This document shows, piece by piece, positions 31,825 through 38,979 of a stretch of 38,979 bases of DNA (positions within the stretch are counted from its first letter, which is position 1; each line of letters opens with the position of its first letter). The stretch is from NCBI GenBank assembly GCA_937925635.1, contig CALALX010000070.1:1-38979 (forward strand), written 5' to 3'. The stretch is from an uncultured Caulobacter sp. (GTDB taxonomy: Bacteria; Pseudomonadota; Alphaproteobacteria; Caulobacterales; Caulobacteraceae). Below the pieces are notes generated by a model, which saw only the letters and a program-made list of their open reading frames with translations, was not told where the DNA came from and searched no databases. A program made the position numbers and the translations under genes.

Positions 31825-33369
31825 ATGCGCGACGACACGCCGGTTCTCATCGGGGGCGGACAATTCACATACCGGGGCGCCGCGGAGCTTTCGCCCTCGC
31901 CGCTGGAACTGCTCAAGATCGCGGCGGAACGCGCCGCCGCGGACGCAGGGCTCGAAGCCTCCACCCTGTCTCAACTCGACGGCGTGGCCATCGTCGGCTT
32001 CACCATCGACGCGCCGGGCGGGTTCCAGCAACTGCCGTTCCCGCGCCTGAAGAACCCGCCGGCCAGCTTCGCCCGCGCCGTCGGCGCCGACCCGGCCTGG
32101 GACGTCTACACCCACATGGGCGGCAACAGCCCTCAGCAGTTGGTCAACACGGCCTGTGAACGCATCGCCCGAGGCGAGAATGACCTGGTTTTCGCCGGCG
32201 GCGCCGAATTCCTCGGCTCGCTGATGAAGCGCCTCAAGGCCGGGGCCGGCTTCGCGGGTTGGGAGGATCCCTACGCCGTCGAGGCGGAGCCGAAGCGGAT
32301 GGGCGATCCGCGGCCGGGCACGACGCCCTACGAGAACGCCCACGGCATGAACCGGCCGATCAACATCTACCCGATGTTCGAGAACGCCCTGCGGGCCCGC
32401 GACGGCCGCGCGATTCCCGACCACCAGAAGCGGCTGGGCAAGCTGTTCGCGCCGTTCACGCGGGTCGCCGCGACCAATCCCGACGCCTGGTTTCCGACCG
32501 AGCGCAGCGAGACCGAGCTGGTCGAGGTCAACGCCCAGAACCGCTGGGTCAGCTTCCCCTATCCGAAGTACCTGAACGCCATCATGGAGGTCGACCAGTC
32601 AGCCGGCGTGCTGATCGCTTCGGTGAAGAAGGCGCGCGAGCTCGGCGTGCCGGAGGACAAGTGGGTCTTCCTGCACGGCTGCGCCGACGCCAGCGACCTG
32701 TGGCACCCGATCGACCGCCAGAACTTCCACTCCAGCCCGGCCATGGAGTTGACCGGCAAGCGGGCGTTCGAGATGGCGCGCGTCACCATCGACGACATCG
32801 ACTTCATCGACCTCTACTCCTGCTTCCCGGTGGCGGTGGAGGTCGGGGCCGAGGCCCTGGGTCTGGCACTGGACGACCCGCGCGGCCTGACGGTGACCGG
32901 GGGTCTGCCGTATTTCGGCGGGCCGGGGAACAACTACGCCATGCACTCGATCGTCACCATGCTCGGCAAGCTGCGCCGCAAGCCGGGCGGCTGGGGCCTG
33001 TGCACCGCCAACGGCTGGTACCTGACCAAGCAGTCGACCGGCATCTATTCGACCACGCCGGTCGAGGGGCCGTGGGAGCGCGAGGACCCGGCGGTCATCC
33101 AGCGCCAGATCGACGCCCTGCCGCACCCGGCCATCGAGGAGCATCCCGTCGGACCAGCTGCCGTCGAAACCTACACCATCGTCCACACCCGCGACGGCTA
33201 CCACATGGGCATCGTCGTCGGCCGCGACGCGCACGACCGCCGCTTCGTGGCCGTGCTGCCGGAGGACGAGGCGGTGCTGAAAAGCTTCGAGGCGCGCGAG
33301 GGCGTGGGCCGCAGCGGGACCGTGGGGCCTCATCCGGACGGCAAGCGGAACCTGTTCACGCCGGACTGA
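31825..33369 (+). CDS. Thiolase-like protein (TLP1 type) lacking the catalytic cysteine
   Basis: 514 residues from ATG 31825, supported by GGGAGTGG; TTG 31768 and ATG 31801 are less likely. The thiolase fold is seen in 'TPVLIGGGQFTYR', 'CERIARGENDLVFAGGAE' and 'HGCADASD'. At the nucleophile position it has 'GGNSPQ' (99-104) instead of a cysteine. The extended C terminus ('GLCTANGWYLTKQSTGIYSTTP' onward) matches the additional domain of thiolase-like protein type 1. It is often annotated acetyl-CoA acetyltransferase, but condensing activity is doubtful. It probably binds an acyl-CoA. It is unrelated to the nitrogen genes beside it. Confidence 0.82.
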   Translation: MRDDTPVLIGGGQFTYRGAAELSPSPLELLKIAAERAAADAGLEASTLSQLDGVAIVGFTIDAPGGFQQLPFPRLKNPPASFARAVGADPAWDVYTHMGGNSPQQLVNTACERIARGENDLVFAGGAEFLGSLMKRLKAGAGFAGWEDPYAVEAEPKRMGDPRPGTTPYENAHGMNRPINIYPMFENALRARDGRAIPDHQKRLGKLFAPFTRVAATNPDAWFPTERSETELVEVNAQNRWVSFPYPKYLNAIMEVDQSAGVLIASVKKARELGVPEDKWVFLHGCADASDLWHPIDRQNFHSSPAMELTGKRAFEMARVTIDDIDFIDLYSCFPVAVEVGAEALGLALDDPRGLTVTGGLPYFGGPGNNYAMHSIVTMLGKLRRKPGGWGLCTANGWYLTKQSTGIYSTTPVEGPWEREDPAVIQRQIDALPHPAIEEHPVGPAAVETYTIVHTRDGYHMGIVVGRDAHDRRFVAVLPEDEAVLKSFEAREGVGRSGTVGPHPDGKRNLFTPD

Positions 33370-33380
33370 TTCAAAAAAAT

Positions 33381-33492
33381 CCGTCATGGCCCGACTTGTT
33401 CGGGCCACCCATGCGTGGTGAGTCCGCGTCGTCAGGCGCAGACCTCGCGGCGCTGCGTTCATGGGTGGCCCGGACGAGCCGGGCCATGACGG
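33381..33492. repeat. Long inverted repeat with nested hairpins
   Basis: A 33-base arm (33381-33413) pairs with 33460-33492 at 30 of 33 positions. Each arm is itself a hairpin: GGCCCGA/TCGGGCC on the left, GGCCCGG/CCGGGCC on the right. It fills the gap between the thiolase-like and phosphatase genes and follows a run of A. It belongs to a 'GTCATGGCCCG' type that I recall as a common alphaproteobacterial intergenic repeat, and may also end transcription. Confidence 0.75.
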
Positions 33493-33511
33493 CTTGAGGG
33501 TGGAAATTGAT

Positions 33512-34087
33512 ATGCGCATCTACATGATCCGCCACGGCAAGCCGGCCGCCACCTGGGGCGATACGAACGACGACGGCGATCCGGGCCTGGACGAGGTCGG
33601 GCAGGCGCAGGCGCGGGCGGCCGCCGAGGCGCTGCTGGCGCTGCCGGAGGCGGAACGACCGACCCGCGTGGTGTCCTCGCCGCTGCGCCGCTGCCGCGAG
33701 ACCGCGGCGCCGTTCGCCGCCGCCCTGGGCGTGGACCTGATCATCGACCCGATGGTCGGCGAGATTCCGACGCCGTCGACGGTCAGCCACGAGGACCGCG
33801 GCGCCTGGCTGCGCAACGCGTTCGCCGGGCGCTGGGGCGAGATCATCGGCGACCTCGACTATGACGCCTGGCGGCGCGGCGTCGCCGACGCCGTGGCCGG
33901 CTATCCGAACACGGCGGTGTTCAGCCACTACGTCGCCATCAACGCCGCCGTCTCGACGGCCGAGGGACACGATCTGGTCATGGGCTTCCGGCCTGACCAC
34001 TGTTCGGTACAAACCTTCGAGACAACCGGCGACGGCGGCTTGATCCTGGTCTCCAGAGGGCGCGAAGCTTCGACCCAGGTTCTCTAG
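33512..34087 (+). CDS. Histidine phosphatase family protein
   Basis: 191 residues from ATG 33512 after GAGGGTGGA. The RHG motif at R7-H8 ('MIRHGKP'), the second arginine in 'SSPLRRCRET' and the late histidine H139 ('FSHYVAIN') complete the phosphoglycerate-mutase-like active site. It is a phosphohydrolase or mutase; the substrate is not indicated. It is only 12 bases upstream of the nnr gene, so they are probably cotranscribed. Confidence 0.88.
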   Translation: MRIYMIRHGKPAATWGDTNDDGDPGLDEVGQAQARAAAEALLALPEAERPTRVVSSPLRRCRETAAPFAAALGVDLIIDPMVGEIPTPSTVSHEDRGAWLRNAFAGRWGEIIGDLDYDAWRRGVADAVAGYPNTAVFSHYVAINAAVSTAEGHDLVMGFRPDHCSVQTFETTGDGGLILVSRGREASTQVL

Positions 34088-34099
34088 AGTCGGGGCAGC

Positions 34100-35551
34100 A
34101 TGACCGCGTCGCATATCCTCACCGTCGCGGAGATGACGGCGGCCGACCAGGCCGCCATCGCCGGTGGCACGCCGGGCCTGGTGCTGATGGAGCGCGCGGG
34201 CGCTGCGGTGGCCGAGGCCATCCGGACCCGCTTCCTGCCCTGCCGCGTGGCCGTCCTCTGCGGTCCCGGCAACAACGGCGGCGACGGCTATGTGGTGGCG
34301 CGTCTGCTCAAGCGGCGCGGCTGGCCGGTCTGGGTCGAAGCCCTGGGCGCGCCCGCCACGGCCGACGCCAGGGCCATGGCCGGCAGGTGGCGCGGCGAGA
34401 CCCGTCCCATGGGGTCGGGCAAGGCCGCCGATCTCGTCGTCGACGCCCTGTTCGGCGCCGGCCTGTCGCGGCCGCTGGACGGCGACGCGGCGCAGGCGGC
34501 CAAGGCGTCCCACCGCGGCGGCTGCAAGGTGGTGGCCATCGACACGCCCAGCGGCCTGTCGGGCGACACCGGCGAGATCCTGGGCGATCTGGCTTTCCGC
34601 GCCGACCTGACCGTCACCTTTCACCGCCGCAAGGTCGGCCATGTCCTGGAGCCAGGGCGCTCGGCCTGCGGCGACGTCGTGGTGGCCGACATCGGCCTGG
34701 CCGCCCCGGACGGCGGCCTGTTCGAGAACGGCCCGGCCCTGTGGCTCGACCGGTTCCCGTGGCCCGACGCGCGGTCGCACAAGCACGCCCGCGGCCGCCT
34801 CTGCGTCGTCAGCGGCGAGCAAAGTTCGACCGGGGCGGCGCGGCTCGCGGCGCGCGGCGGTCTGCGCATCGGCGCCGGGCTGGTCACCGTGCTGTCGCCG
34901 CCCTCGGCCCTGGCCGTCAACGCCGCCCACCTGGAAGCGATCATGCTGCGCGGCTTCGAGACCGAGGCCGAACTGGCCGAGGCGGCTGACAGCGCCGACG
35001 CCGTGGTCATCGGTCCGGCGGCGGGCGTGACGCCGCAGACCCGCGCGCGCGTCTTCGCCCTGGCCCGCACGGGGGCGGCTCTCGTGCTCGACGCTGACGC
35101 CCTGACCGTCTTCCGCGACAGGCCCGGCGACCTCTTCAAGGCGTTGGACCGGGATGACGTGCTCACCCCGCACCTGGGTGAGTTCGAGCGCGTGTTCCCA
35201 GGCCTGCTCAAGACGCATCCGCATCGCATCGCCGCGGCCCGCGCCGCCGCCGCGCAGGCGGGCGCCATCGTGCTGCTCAAGGGCGCCGACACGGTGATCG
35301 CGGCGCCGGACGGCCGCGCCGCCGTCAATGTCGAGTCGGCCCCCTGGCTGGCCACGGCCGGCAGCGGCGACGTGCTCGCCGGCTTCATCGCCGGCCTGGT
35401 CGCCCAGGGCATGGATAGCTTCGAAGCCGCCTGCGCCGGCGCCTGGATCCACGCCGAATGCGCGCGCCGACACGGGCCGGGGTTGATCTCCGAGGATCTG
35501 CCGGGCCTGGCGGTCGGCGTGCTGGGGGAACTGTACGGGAAGGGCGGCTGA
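34100..35551 (+). CDS. nnr: Bifunctional NAD(P)H-hydrate repair enzyme Nnr
   Basis: 483 residues. The N-terminal epimerase domain (YjeF_N) has 'GPGNNGGDGYVVARLL' (55-70) and 'VVAIDTPSGLSGDTG'. The C-terminal ADP/ATP-dependent dehydratase domain (about 225-483) has 'VVIGPAAG', 'VLTPHLGEFERVFPG', 'IVLLKGADTVIAAP' and 'ATAGSGDVLAGFIAGL'. It epimerises and dehydrates damaged NADHX/NADPHX back to NAD(P)H. The fusion of both activities is usual in bacteria. It starts 12 bases after the histidine phosphatase gene. Confidence 0.96.
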   Translation: MTASHILTVAEMTAADQAAIAGGTPGLVLMERAGAAVAEAIRTRFLPCRVAVLCGPGNNGGDGYVVARLLKRRGWPVWVEALGAPATADARAMAGRWRGETRPMGSGKAADLVVDALFGAGLSRPLDGDAAQAAKASHRGGCKVVAIDTPSGLSGDTGEILGDLAFRADLTVTFHRRKVGHVLEPGRSACGDVVVADIGLAAPDGGLFENGPALWLDRFPWPDARSHKHARGRLCVVSGEQSSTGAARLAARGGLRIGAGLVTVLSPPSALAVNAAHLEAIMLRGFETEAELAEAADSADAVVIGPAAGVTPQTRARVFALARTGAALVLDADALTVFRDRPGDLFKALDRDDVLTPHLGEFERVFPGLLKTHPHRIAAARAAAAQAGAIVLLKGADTVIAAPDGRAAVNVESAPWLATAGSGDVLAGFIAGLVAQGMDSFEAACAGAWIHAECARRHGPGLISEDLPGLAVGVLGELYGKGG

Positions 35552-35562
35552 GCCCGACATCA

Positions 35563-35595
35563 CCGCTTCTTCCCGGCATTCGCCGGCATGAGCGG
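35563..35595. repeat. Intergenic hairpin between convergent nnr and ABC permease genes
   Basis: Outer arms CCGCT (35563-35567) / AGCGG (35591-35595) and inner CCGGC (35573-35577) / GCCGG (35582-35586) with loop ATTC. CGCCGGCATGAGCGG (35581-35595) recurs exactly at 38111-38125 in another convergent gap. It could act as a bidirectional end signal. Confidence 0.6.
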
Positions 35596-35596
35596 A

Positions 35597-37138
35597 CTAG
35601 TGTTGGTCCAGCGTCCTCGCCAACTCCACGGCGGCGGCCGCCGGACTGAGCTTCCCCTCATCCCGATCAACGCTGTAGTTCGCCGTGCGCATCGCCTCGA
35701 CGCTGACGGCGCCGACGAGGGGCTTCAGCGCCTTCAGCAGGCGGGCGTCGGCCGCCCGCTTCGGCGAGATCAGGATCACCGCGTCGTACGGGGGCAGGGC
35801 GCCCCTTGGATCCGTCAGCACCACCAGGTCGTTGGCGGCGATGCGGCCGTCGCTGGAAAAGGCGCTGATCACGTCGACGTCGCCGCTCGCCAGGCCGCGA
35901 TACATGAAGGTCGGCTGGTAACTCGTTTCGCGAGCGAAGGAAAAGCCGTAGGCGGCATCGACGTTCTTCCACTCCGGCCGCGACAGGAACTCGATATCGG
36001 ATCCGAGCTTGAGGCGCGGCGACAACCGGGCCAGATCGGCCAGAGAGGTCACGCCGAGCGCGGCCGCGCGATCTCGGCGCATGGCGAAGGCGTAGGCGTT
36101 TTCGAAACCCAGAGAGCCCAGCACAACGACGCCGTCGCGGGCCATCAGCTCCGTCGTGAGCCCGGTCAACACCGCCTGCCGGCCGGGATTGTCCTGCCGG
36201 TTCAAGATGTTGGCCCAGAGTGTTCCCGAATAGTCGACGTAGGCGTCGATCTCGCCGGCGGCGAGGGCGCGGTAGGCCACCGCGCTGCCCAGATCCTCCT
36301 TGCGCGCGACATGGGCGCCGTCGGCTTCCAGGCGCGCGGCCATCAGCTCGGCCAGGATGTACTGCTCGGAGAAGTTCTTCGCCCCGATGGTGTAGCTGGC
36401 CGGCTTGCCCGTCGCGGCCAGCGGCAGCAGCGCGAGCGCGACGCCCGCCAGCAAGCCAGCGGCCCCGGCGATCACGAGGCGTCGGTCGCTGTGCGCGGCG
36501 CCGGCCTCCATCAGGCCCAGCAGCTGGTCGGCGGCGATGGCCAGTCCCGCGGAGGCGGCGCAGCCGAACAGCACGAAGATCCAGTTCTCCGTCTGCAGGC
36601 CCGCGAAGATGTAGTTGCCCAGGCTCGTCTGGCCGACCGGTGTCGACAGGGTCGCCGCGCCGATGGTCCAGACCGTGGCGGTCCGTACGCCGGCCATGAT
36701 CACCGGCAGGGCCAGCGGCAGCTCGACGCGCCAGAGCTTCTGGCGCGGGGTCATGCCCACGCCGTCGGCCGCCTCGCGCACCGCCGGATCGACGCCCAGG
36801 ATTCCGGTCACCGTGGTGCGCAGGGTCGGCAGCATCGAATAAAGCGTCAGCGCCAGCAGCGACGGCAGGAACCCGAGCGCCGAGAAACCTTTTCCAAACA
36901 GGGCATTGGAAGCGCTGCTTAAGGCCAGCAGCACGGGGAAGAACAGGGCCAGCAGGGCGAGGCTCGGGATGGTCTGGATCAGGCCCGCGAAGGCCAGCAG
37001 CGGCCAGCGCAGGCGCGGGCTGCGGCTCGCCAGCACCGCCAGCGGCAGGCTGATCGCCAGGCCCAGCACCAGGGCGCCGGCGCTCAGCAGCACATGCCAG
37101 GCGAGATAGCCGGGCAGCAGGGCGACGGCCTCGTTCAT
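35597..37138 (-). CDS. Osmoprotectant-type ABC permease fused to substrate-binding protein
   Basis: 513 residues. Residues 1-215 form a permease with five or six membrane segments and the EAA-like loop 'REAADGVGMTPRQKLWRVELPLALPVIMAG'. After a further membrane span (about 221-242) residues 248-513 are an OpuAC/OsmX-like binding protein ('YTIGAKNFSEQYILAELMAARL', 'YVDYSGTLWANIL', 'SFARETSYQPTFMYRGLASGDVDVISAFSSDGRI'). The family imports glycine betaine, choline or related quaternary amines. The fusion replaces separate permease and binding-protein genes. Its ATG overlaps the TGA of the ATPase gene by four bases. Confidence 0.93.
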   Translation of the reverse strand: MNEAVALLPGYLAWHVLLSAGALVLGLAISLPLAVLASRSPRLRWPLLAFAGLIQTIPSLALLALFFPVLLALSSASNALFGKGFSALGFLPSLLALTLYSMLPTLRTTVTGILGVDPAVREAADGVGMTPRQKLWRVELPLALPVIMAGVRTATVWTIGAATLSTPVGQTSLGNYIFAGLQTENWIFVLFGCAASAGLAIAADQLLGLMEAGAAHSDRRLVIAGAAGLLAGVALALLPLAATGKPASYTIGAKNFSEQYILAELMAARLEADGAHVARKEDLGSAVAYRALAAGEIDAYVDYSGTLWANILNRQDNPGRQAVLTGLTTELMARDGVVVLGSLGFENAYAFAMRRDRAAALGVTSLADLARLSPRLKLGSDIEFLSRPEWKNVDAAYGFSFARETSYQPTFMYRGLASGDVDVISAFSSDGRIAANDLVVLTDPRGALPPYDAVILISPKRAADARLLKALKPLVGAVSVEAMRTANYSVDRDEGKLSPAAAAVELARTLDQH

Positions 37139-37908
37139 GCGCCGCCTCCCAGGCGTTCAGCCAGCCGCGCGGCCTGCCGGCGCGGGGCGTCGATCAGCGC
37201 TCGGATCCGCGGATCGGTCGCCGTCCTGACCAGATCGACCGGGGCGCCGTCGGCGATCACCGCGCCCGCGTCGAGCACGATAATCCGGTCGGCCAGCAGG
37301 ACCGCCTCGGCCATGTCGTGGGTGACCATGACGGTGGTGAGGCCCAGGCGGTCGTGTAGCGCGCGGACATCGGCGCCCAGCGCCTCGCGGGTGATCGGAT
37401 CCAGCGCGCCGAACGGCTCGTCCATCAGCAGCAGCGCCGGTTCGGCGGCGAGGGCGCGGGCGACGCCGACCCGCTGGCGCTGGCCGCCGGATAGCGCGGC
37501 GGGCCGTCGCGCCGCCACGGCGGCGGGCAGGCTGACGAGGTCGAGGAGCTCGGACACCCGCGCGGCGATGCGCTCGACCGGCCAGCCGAGCAGCCCCGGC
37601 GTGACGCCGATATTCTCGGCGACGGTGAGATGAGGAAAGAGGCCGATCTCTTGGAAAACATAGCCAATCTTGCGTCTGATCTCGGGGGCTGGCCCCGCCG
37701 CGACGTCCACGCCGCCGAGGGTCACGGTCCCACTATCGGGCGCGACGAGGCGGTTGATGGTCTTGAGCAGGGTGGTCTTGCCGGATCCGGACGCGCCCAC
37801 CAGGGCCACGAACTCCCCAGAGGCAATGGTCAGCGACACGCCGGACAGGGCGGCGTGGCCGCCGAAACGCTTGCTGACGTCGTCGAAGGCGATCGCGGTC
37901 CCAGCCAT
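37135..37908 (-). CDS. Osmoprotectant-type ABC transporter ATP-binding protein
   Basis: 257 residues. Walker A GASGSGKT (38-45), Q-loop 'VFQEIGLFPHLT', signature LSGGQRQRV (139-147), Walker B LLLMDEP (159-165) and the H-loop 'VMVTHDMAEA' are complete. There is no CBS-domain extension of the kind found in OpuA/OpuCA regulators, so osmotic gating through CBS is not expected. It energises the fused permease-binding protein encoded downstream, with which it overlaps by four bases. No Shine-Dalgarno sequence is obvious before ATG 37908. Confidence 0.94.
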   Translation of the reverse strand: MAGTAIAFDDVSKRFGGHAALSGVSLTIASGEFVALVGASGSGKTTLLKTINRLVAPDSGTVTLGGVDVAAGPAPEIRRKIGYVFQEIGLFPHLTVAENIGVTPGLLGWPVERIAARVSELLDLVSLPAAVAARRPAALSGGQRQRVGVARALAAEPALLLMDEPFGALDPITREALGADVRALHDRLGLTTVMVTHDMAEAVLLADRIIVLDAGAVIADGAPVDLVRTATDPRIRALIDAPRRQAARLAERLGGGA

Positions 37909-37949
37909 ACGCTAGGCCTAGCACGGTATTTCGCGGTAGAGACAGGGCC

Positions 37950-38108
37950 ATGACCGACGCCGCCGACGAGACCCCGATGCAGAAGGCCCTGCGCCTCAAG
38001 CAGGCCGCCATCGCCGCAAAGCCCAGGCCGCCGCGCGGCGGCAAGTTCCAGCGCCAGCAGGCGGCGGGCGTCCAGGCCGGCAAGTCCAAGCCCTGGATGA
38101 GCCGGTGA
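37950..38108 (+). CDS. Small conserved basic protein (52 aa)
   Basis: 52 residues from ATG 37950 to TGA 38108. The sequence begins MTDAADETPMQKALRLKQ, continues with a basic Pro/Gly/Lys/Arg-rich middle, and ends 'AGVQAGKSKPWMSR'. As I recall, small alphaproteobacterial proteins with the same 'MxKALxLKQAA' start and 'SKPWMSR/K' end exist, but none has an assigned function. It could bind nucleic acid because of its charge; this is a guess. It is divergent from the ABC ATPase gene with 41 bases between and too short for usual ORF cut-offs. Confidence 0.7.
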   Translation: MTDAADETPMQKALRLKQAAIAAKPRPPRGGKFQRQQAAGVQAGKSKPWMSR

Positions 38109-38110
38109 CC

Positions 38111-38125
38111 CGCCGGCATGAGCGG
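38111..38125. repeat. Second copy of CGCCGGCATGAGCGG
   Basis: Exact 15-base match to 35581-35595, again between convergent genes (the 52-aa protein and the amidohydrolase). CCGC...GCGG pairing gives a short stem. It may be a degenerate copy of the intergenic hairpin family. Confidence 0.5.
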
Positions 38126-38127
38126 GC

Positions 38128-38979
38128 TTAGGGCAACCGATAGAACCGGCGCGCCGTTCCCGCGAACAGGTCCGCCTTCTCGCCGTCCGAGGCGCCCGCC
38201 GCGATGCGCTTGAACGCGTTCCACAGCGTGGCGTAGTCGCAGCCCCAGTAGTCGACCGGGAAGTTGCTCTCGAACATGCAGCGGCTTGCGCCGAAGGCCT
38301 CGATGCAGGTCTCGACATAGGGTCGCCACAGGTCGGCCAGCGCCTGGGAAGTCGGGCGCGCCTTGCCGTCCAGGCCCGGGAAGCCGGGGAAGGGCATGGC
38401 CAGGCCGCCGAGCTTCACCGTCACCTTCGGCGATTTCGCCAGCGCGCGGATGGTCTCGCGCCAGACGCCGAAGCGCTCGTCCAGCTTGCCGGCGTAGCTG
38501 CCGATTCCGAGCGGCGTGCCGACGTGGTCGAGGACGATGTCCTGCTCTGGGAAGGCGCGGGCCAGGTCGACCAGCTCGGAAAGCTGCGGCTCCAGCAGCC
38601 AGGCGTCGAAGGTCAGGCCCAGAGGCGCGAGCTTCGAAAACCCCTGTCGCCAGGTCGCGTCGGCCATCAGCCCGCCCGGCGTGTGCGCCATCGGGCCGAG
38701 GACCGCCGGGTCCGGATCGCTGGCGACCATGTGGCGGATGCCGCGGAAGCGGCCATTGCCAGCGGCGATCTCGGCCTCCAGCACCTTCGTCACGCCATCG
38801 CCGAGCAGCAGGTCGGCATGGCCGACGATGCCCTCGCAGGCGCGGAACGGGCCGTAGATCCCGCTCGCGCTCATCGCCGCCACGCCGTTGACGAACTCGA
38901 CCTCGCCGACCGGCGCCAGCGTGCGCGGGCCGTCGGCGCGGTAGAAGGCGCCGCACTGGACATAGACCGTGCCGACCAC
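38128..38979 (-). CDS. Amidohydrolase family protein (TIM barrel), partial at window edge
   Basis: At least 283 residues; the frame is still open at the window end, so the N terminus, probably with the first metal-binding HxH, lies outside. Visible parts match the amidohydrolase_2 family: 'RFRGIRHMVASDPDP', 'FDAWLLEPQLSELVDLARAFPEQDIVLDHVGTPLG' (H of the DHxG motif), 'VTVKLGGLAMP' and 'CMFESNFPVDYWGCDYATLWNAF' (the late metal-proximal acidic segment). These enzymes hydrolyse lactones or decarboxylate aromatic acids; the substrate is unknown. It converges on the 52-aa gene. Confidence 0.88.
   Translation of the reverse strand: MVGTVYVQCGAFYRADGPRTLAPVGEVEFVNGVAAMSASGIYGPFRACEGIVGHADLLLGDGVTKVLEAEIAAGNGRFRGIRHMVASDPDPAVLGPMAHTPGGLMADATWRQGFSKLAPLGLTFDAWLLEPQLSELVDLARAFPEQDIVLDHVGTPLGIGSYAGKLDERFGVWRETIRALAKSPKVTVKLGGLAMPFPGFPGLDGKARPTSQALADLWRPYVETCIEAFGASRCMFESNFPVDYWGCDYATLWNAFKRIAAGASDGEKADLFAGTARRFYRLP

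Noticed and set aside
33371..35563. Minus-strand frame of about 730 codons across the phosphatase and nnr genes
   Set aside because: It is antisense to two well-supported genes and shows shadow composition.
1..38979. CRISPR arrays, prophage genes, restriction or toxin-antitoxin systems
   Set aside because: No regularly spaced direct repeats, phage structural genes, methylases or toxin-antitoxin pairs were recognised. The GGGGACA repeats are hairpins at irregular distances.

Overview
The window looks like a chromosomal segment of a GC-rich alphaproteobacterium of the Caulobacterales (Caulobacter/Phenylobacterium type). The strongest evidence is the adjacent divK-pleD pair. Both proteins have the residue spacing of the Caulobacter crescentus proteins (PleD is 454 aa with GGEEF at 368-372), and a CtrA-like box (TTAG-N7-TTAA) lies upstream. 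The clpS-clpA and glnB-glnA pairs, frequent 4-nt ATGA/GTGA gene overlaps and several TTG/GTG starts fit the same group. No rRNA, tRNA or CRISPR array was recognised.

Layout. 1-480 is non-coding and carries a REP-like hairpin. 0.48-5.2 kb holds small metabolic or unknown genes: an ABM-like protein with a DUF4287 protein, a HIT hydrolase, an aldo/keto reductase and two divergent sulfotransferases. 5.2-9.6 kb holds clpS-clpA (adaptor and unfoldase for ClpP) and a DNA polymerase IV with an N-terminal zinc ribbon. 9.6-11.2 kb is a HAD phosphatase/ROK sugar kinase pair. 11.2-13.0 kb is the divK-pleD cell-cycle and c-di-GMP operon. 13.1-19.2 kb holds rpmG with its terminator, envelope proteins of unknown role, two tandem Nudix hydrolases with an interrupted Nudix box, a DUF4424 protein and an SLC13-type permease. 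19.2-24.4 kb holds RNase R and an overlapping pair of exported amidohydrolases, one of which has lost its HxH metal ligands. 24.5-26.8 kb is a padR-HAAS-CPBP protease-Kazal lipoprotein cluster with a dyad operator over the padR start codon.

The accessory region is 26.8-29.8 kb. Two near-identical REP-like hairpins in opposite orientation (26800-26832 and 29043-29077) bracket a decayed integrase-type transposase and two AT-richer genes: a SUMF1-fold secreted protein and an apparently 5'-truncated orphan. Next to it is a REP-associated tyrosine transposase (RAYT) whose 3' end runs through a perfect 28-bp-arm palindrome and the glnA terminator. Another GGGGACA...TGTCCCC hairpin sits between the glnA stop codon and its terminator. 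This RAYT/REP family is the most interesting mobile system here.

29.8-39 kb returns to core functions: glnA and glnB (nitrogen assimilation), a thiolase-like protein without the catalytic cysteine (TLP1 type), a histidine phosphatase, the bifunctional NAD(P)H-hydrate repair enzyme, an osmoprotectant-type ABC importer whose permease is fused to its binding protein, a small conserved protein, and an amidohydrolase cut by the window edge.

All calls come from reading the sequence and translations; no database search was run. Family names for small or unknown proteins are therefore tentative.
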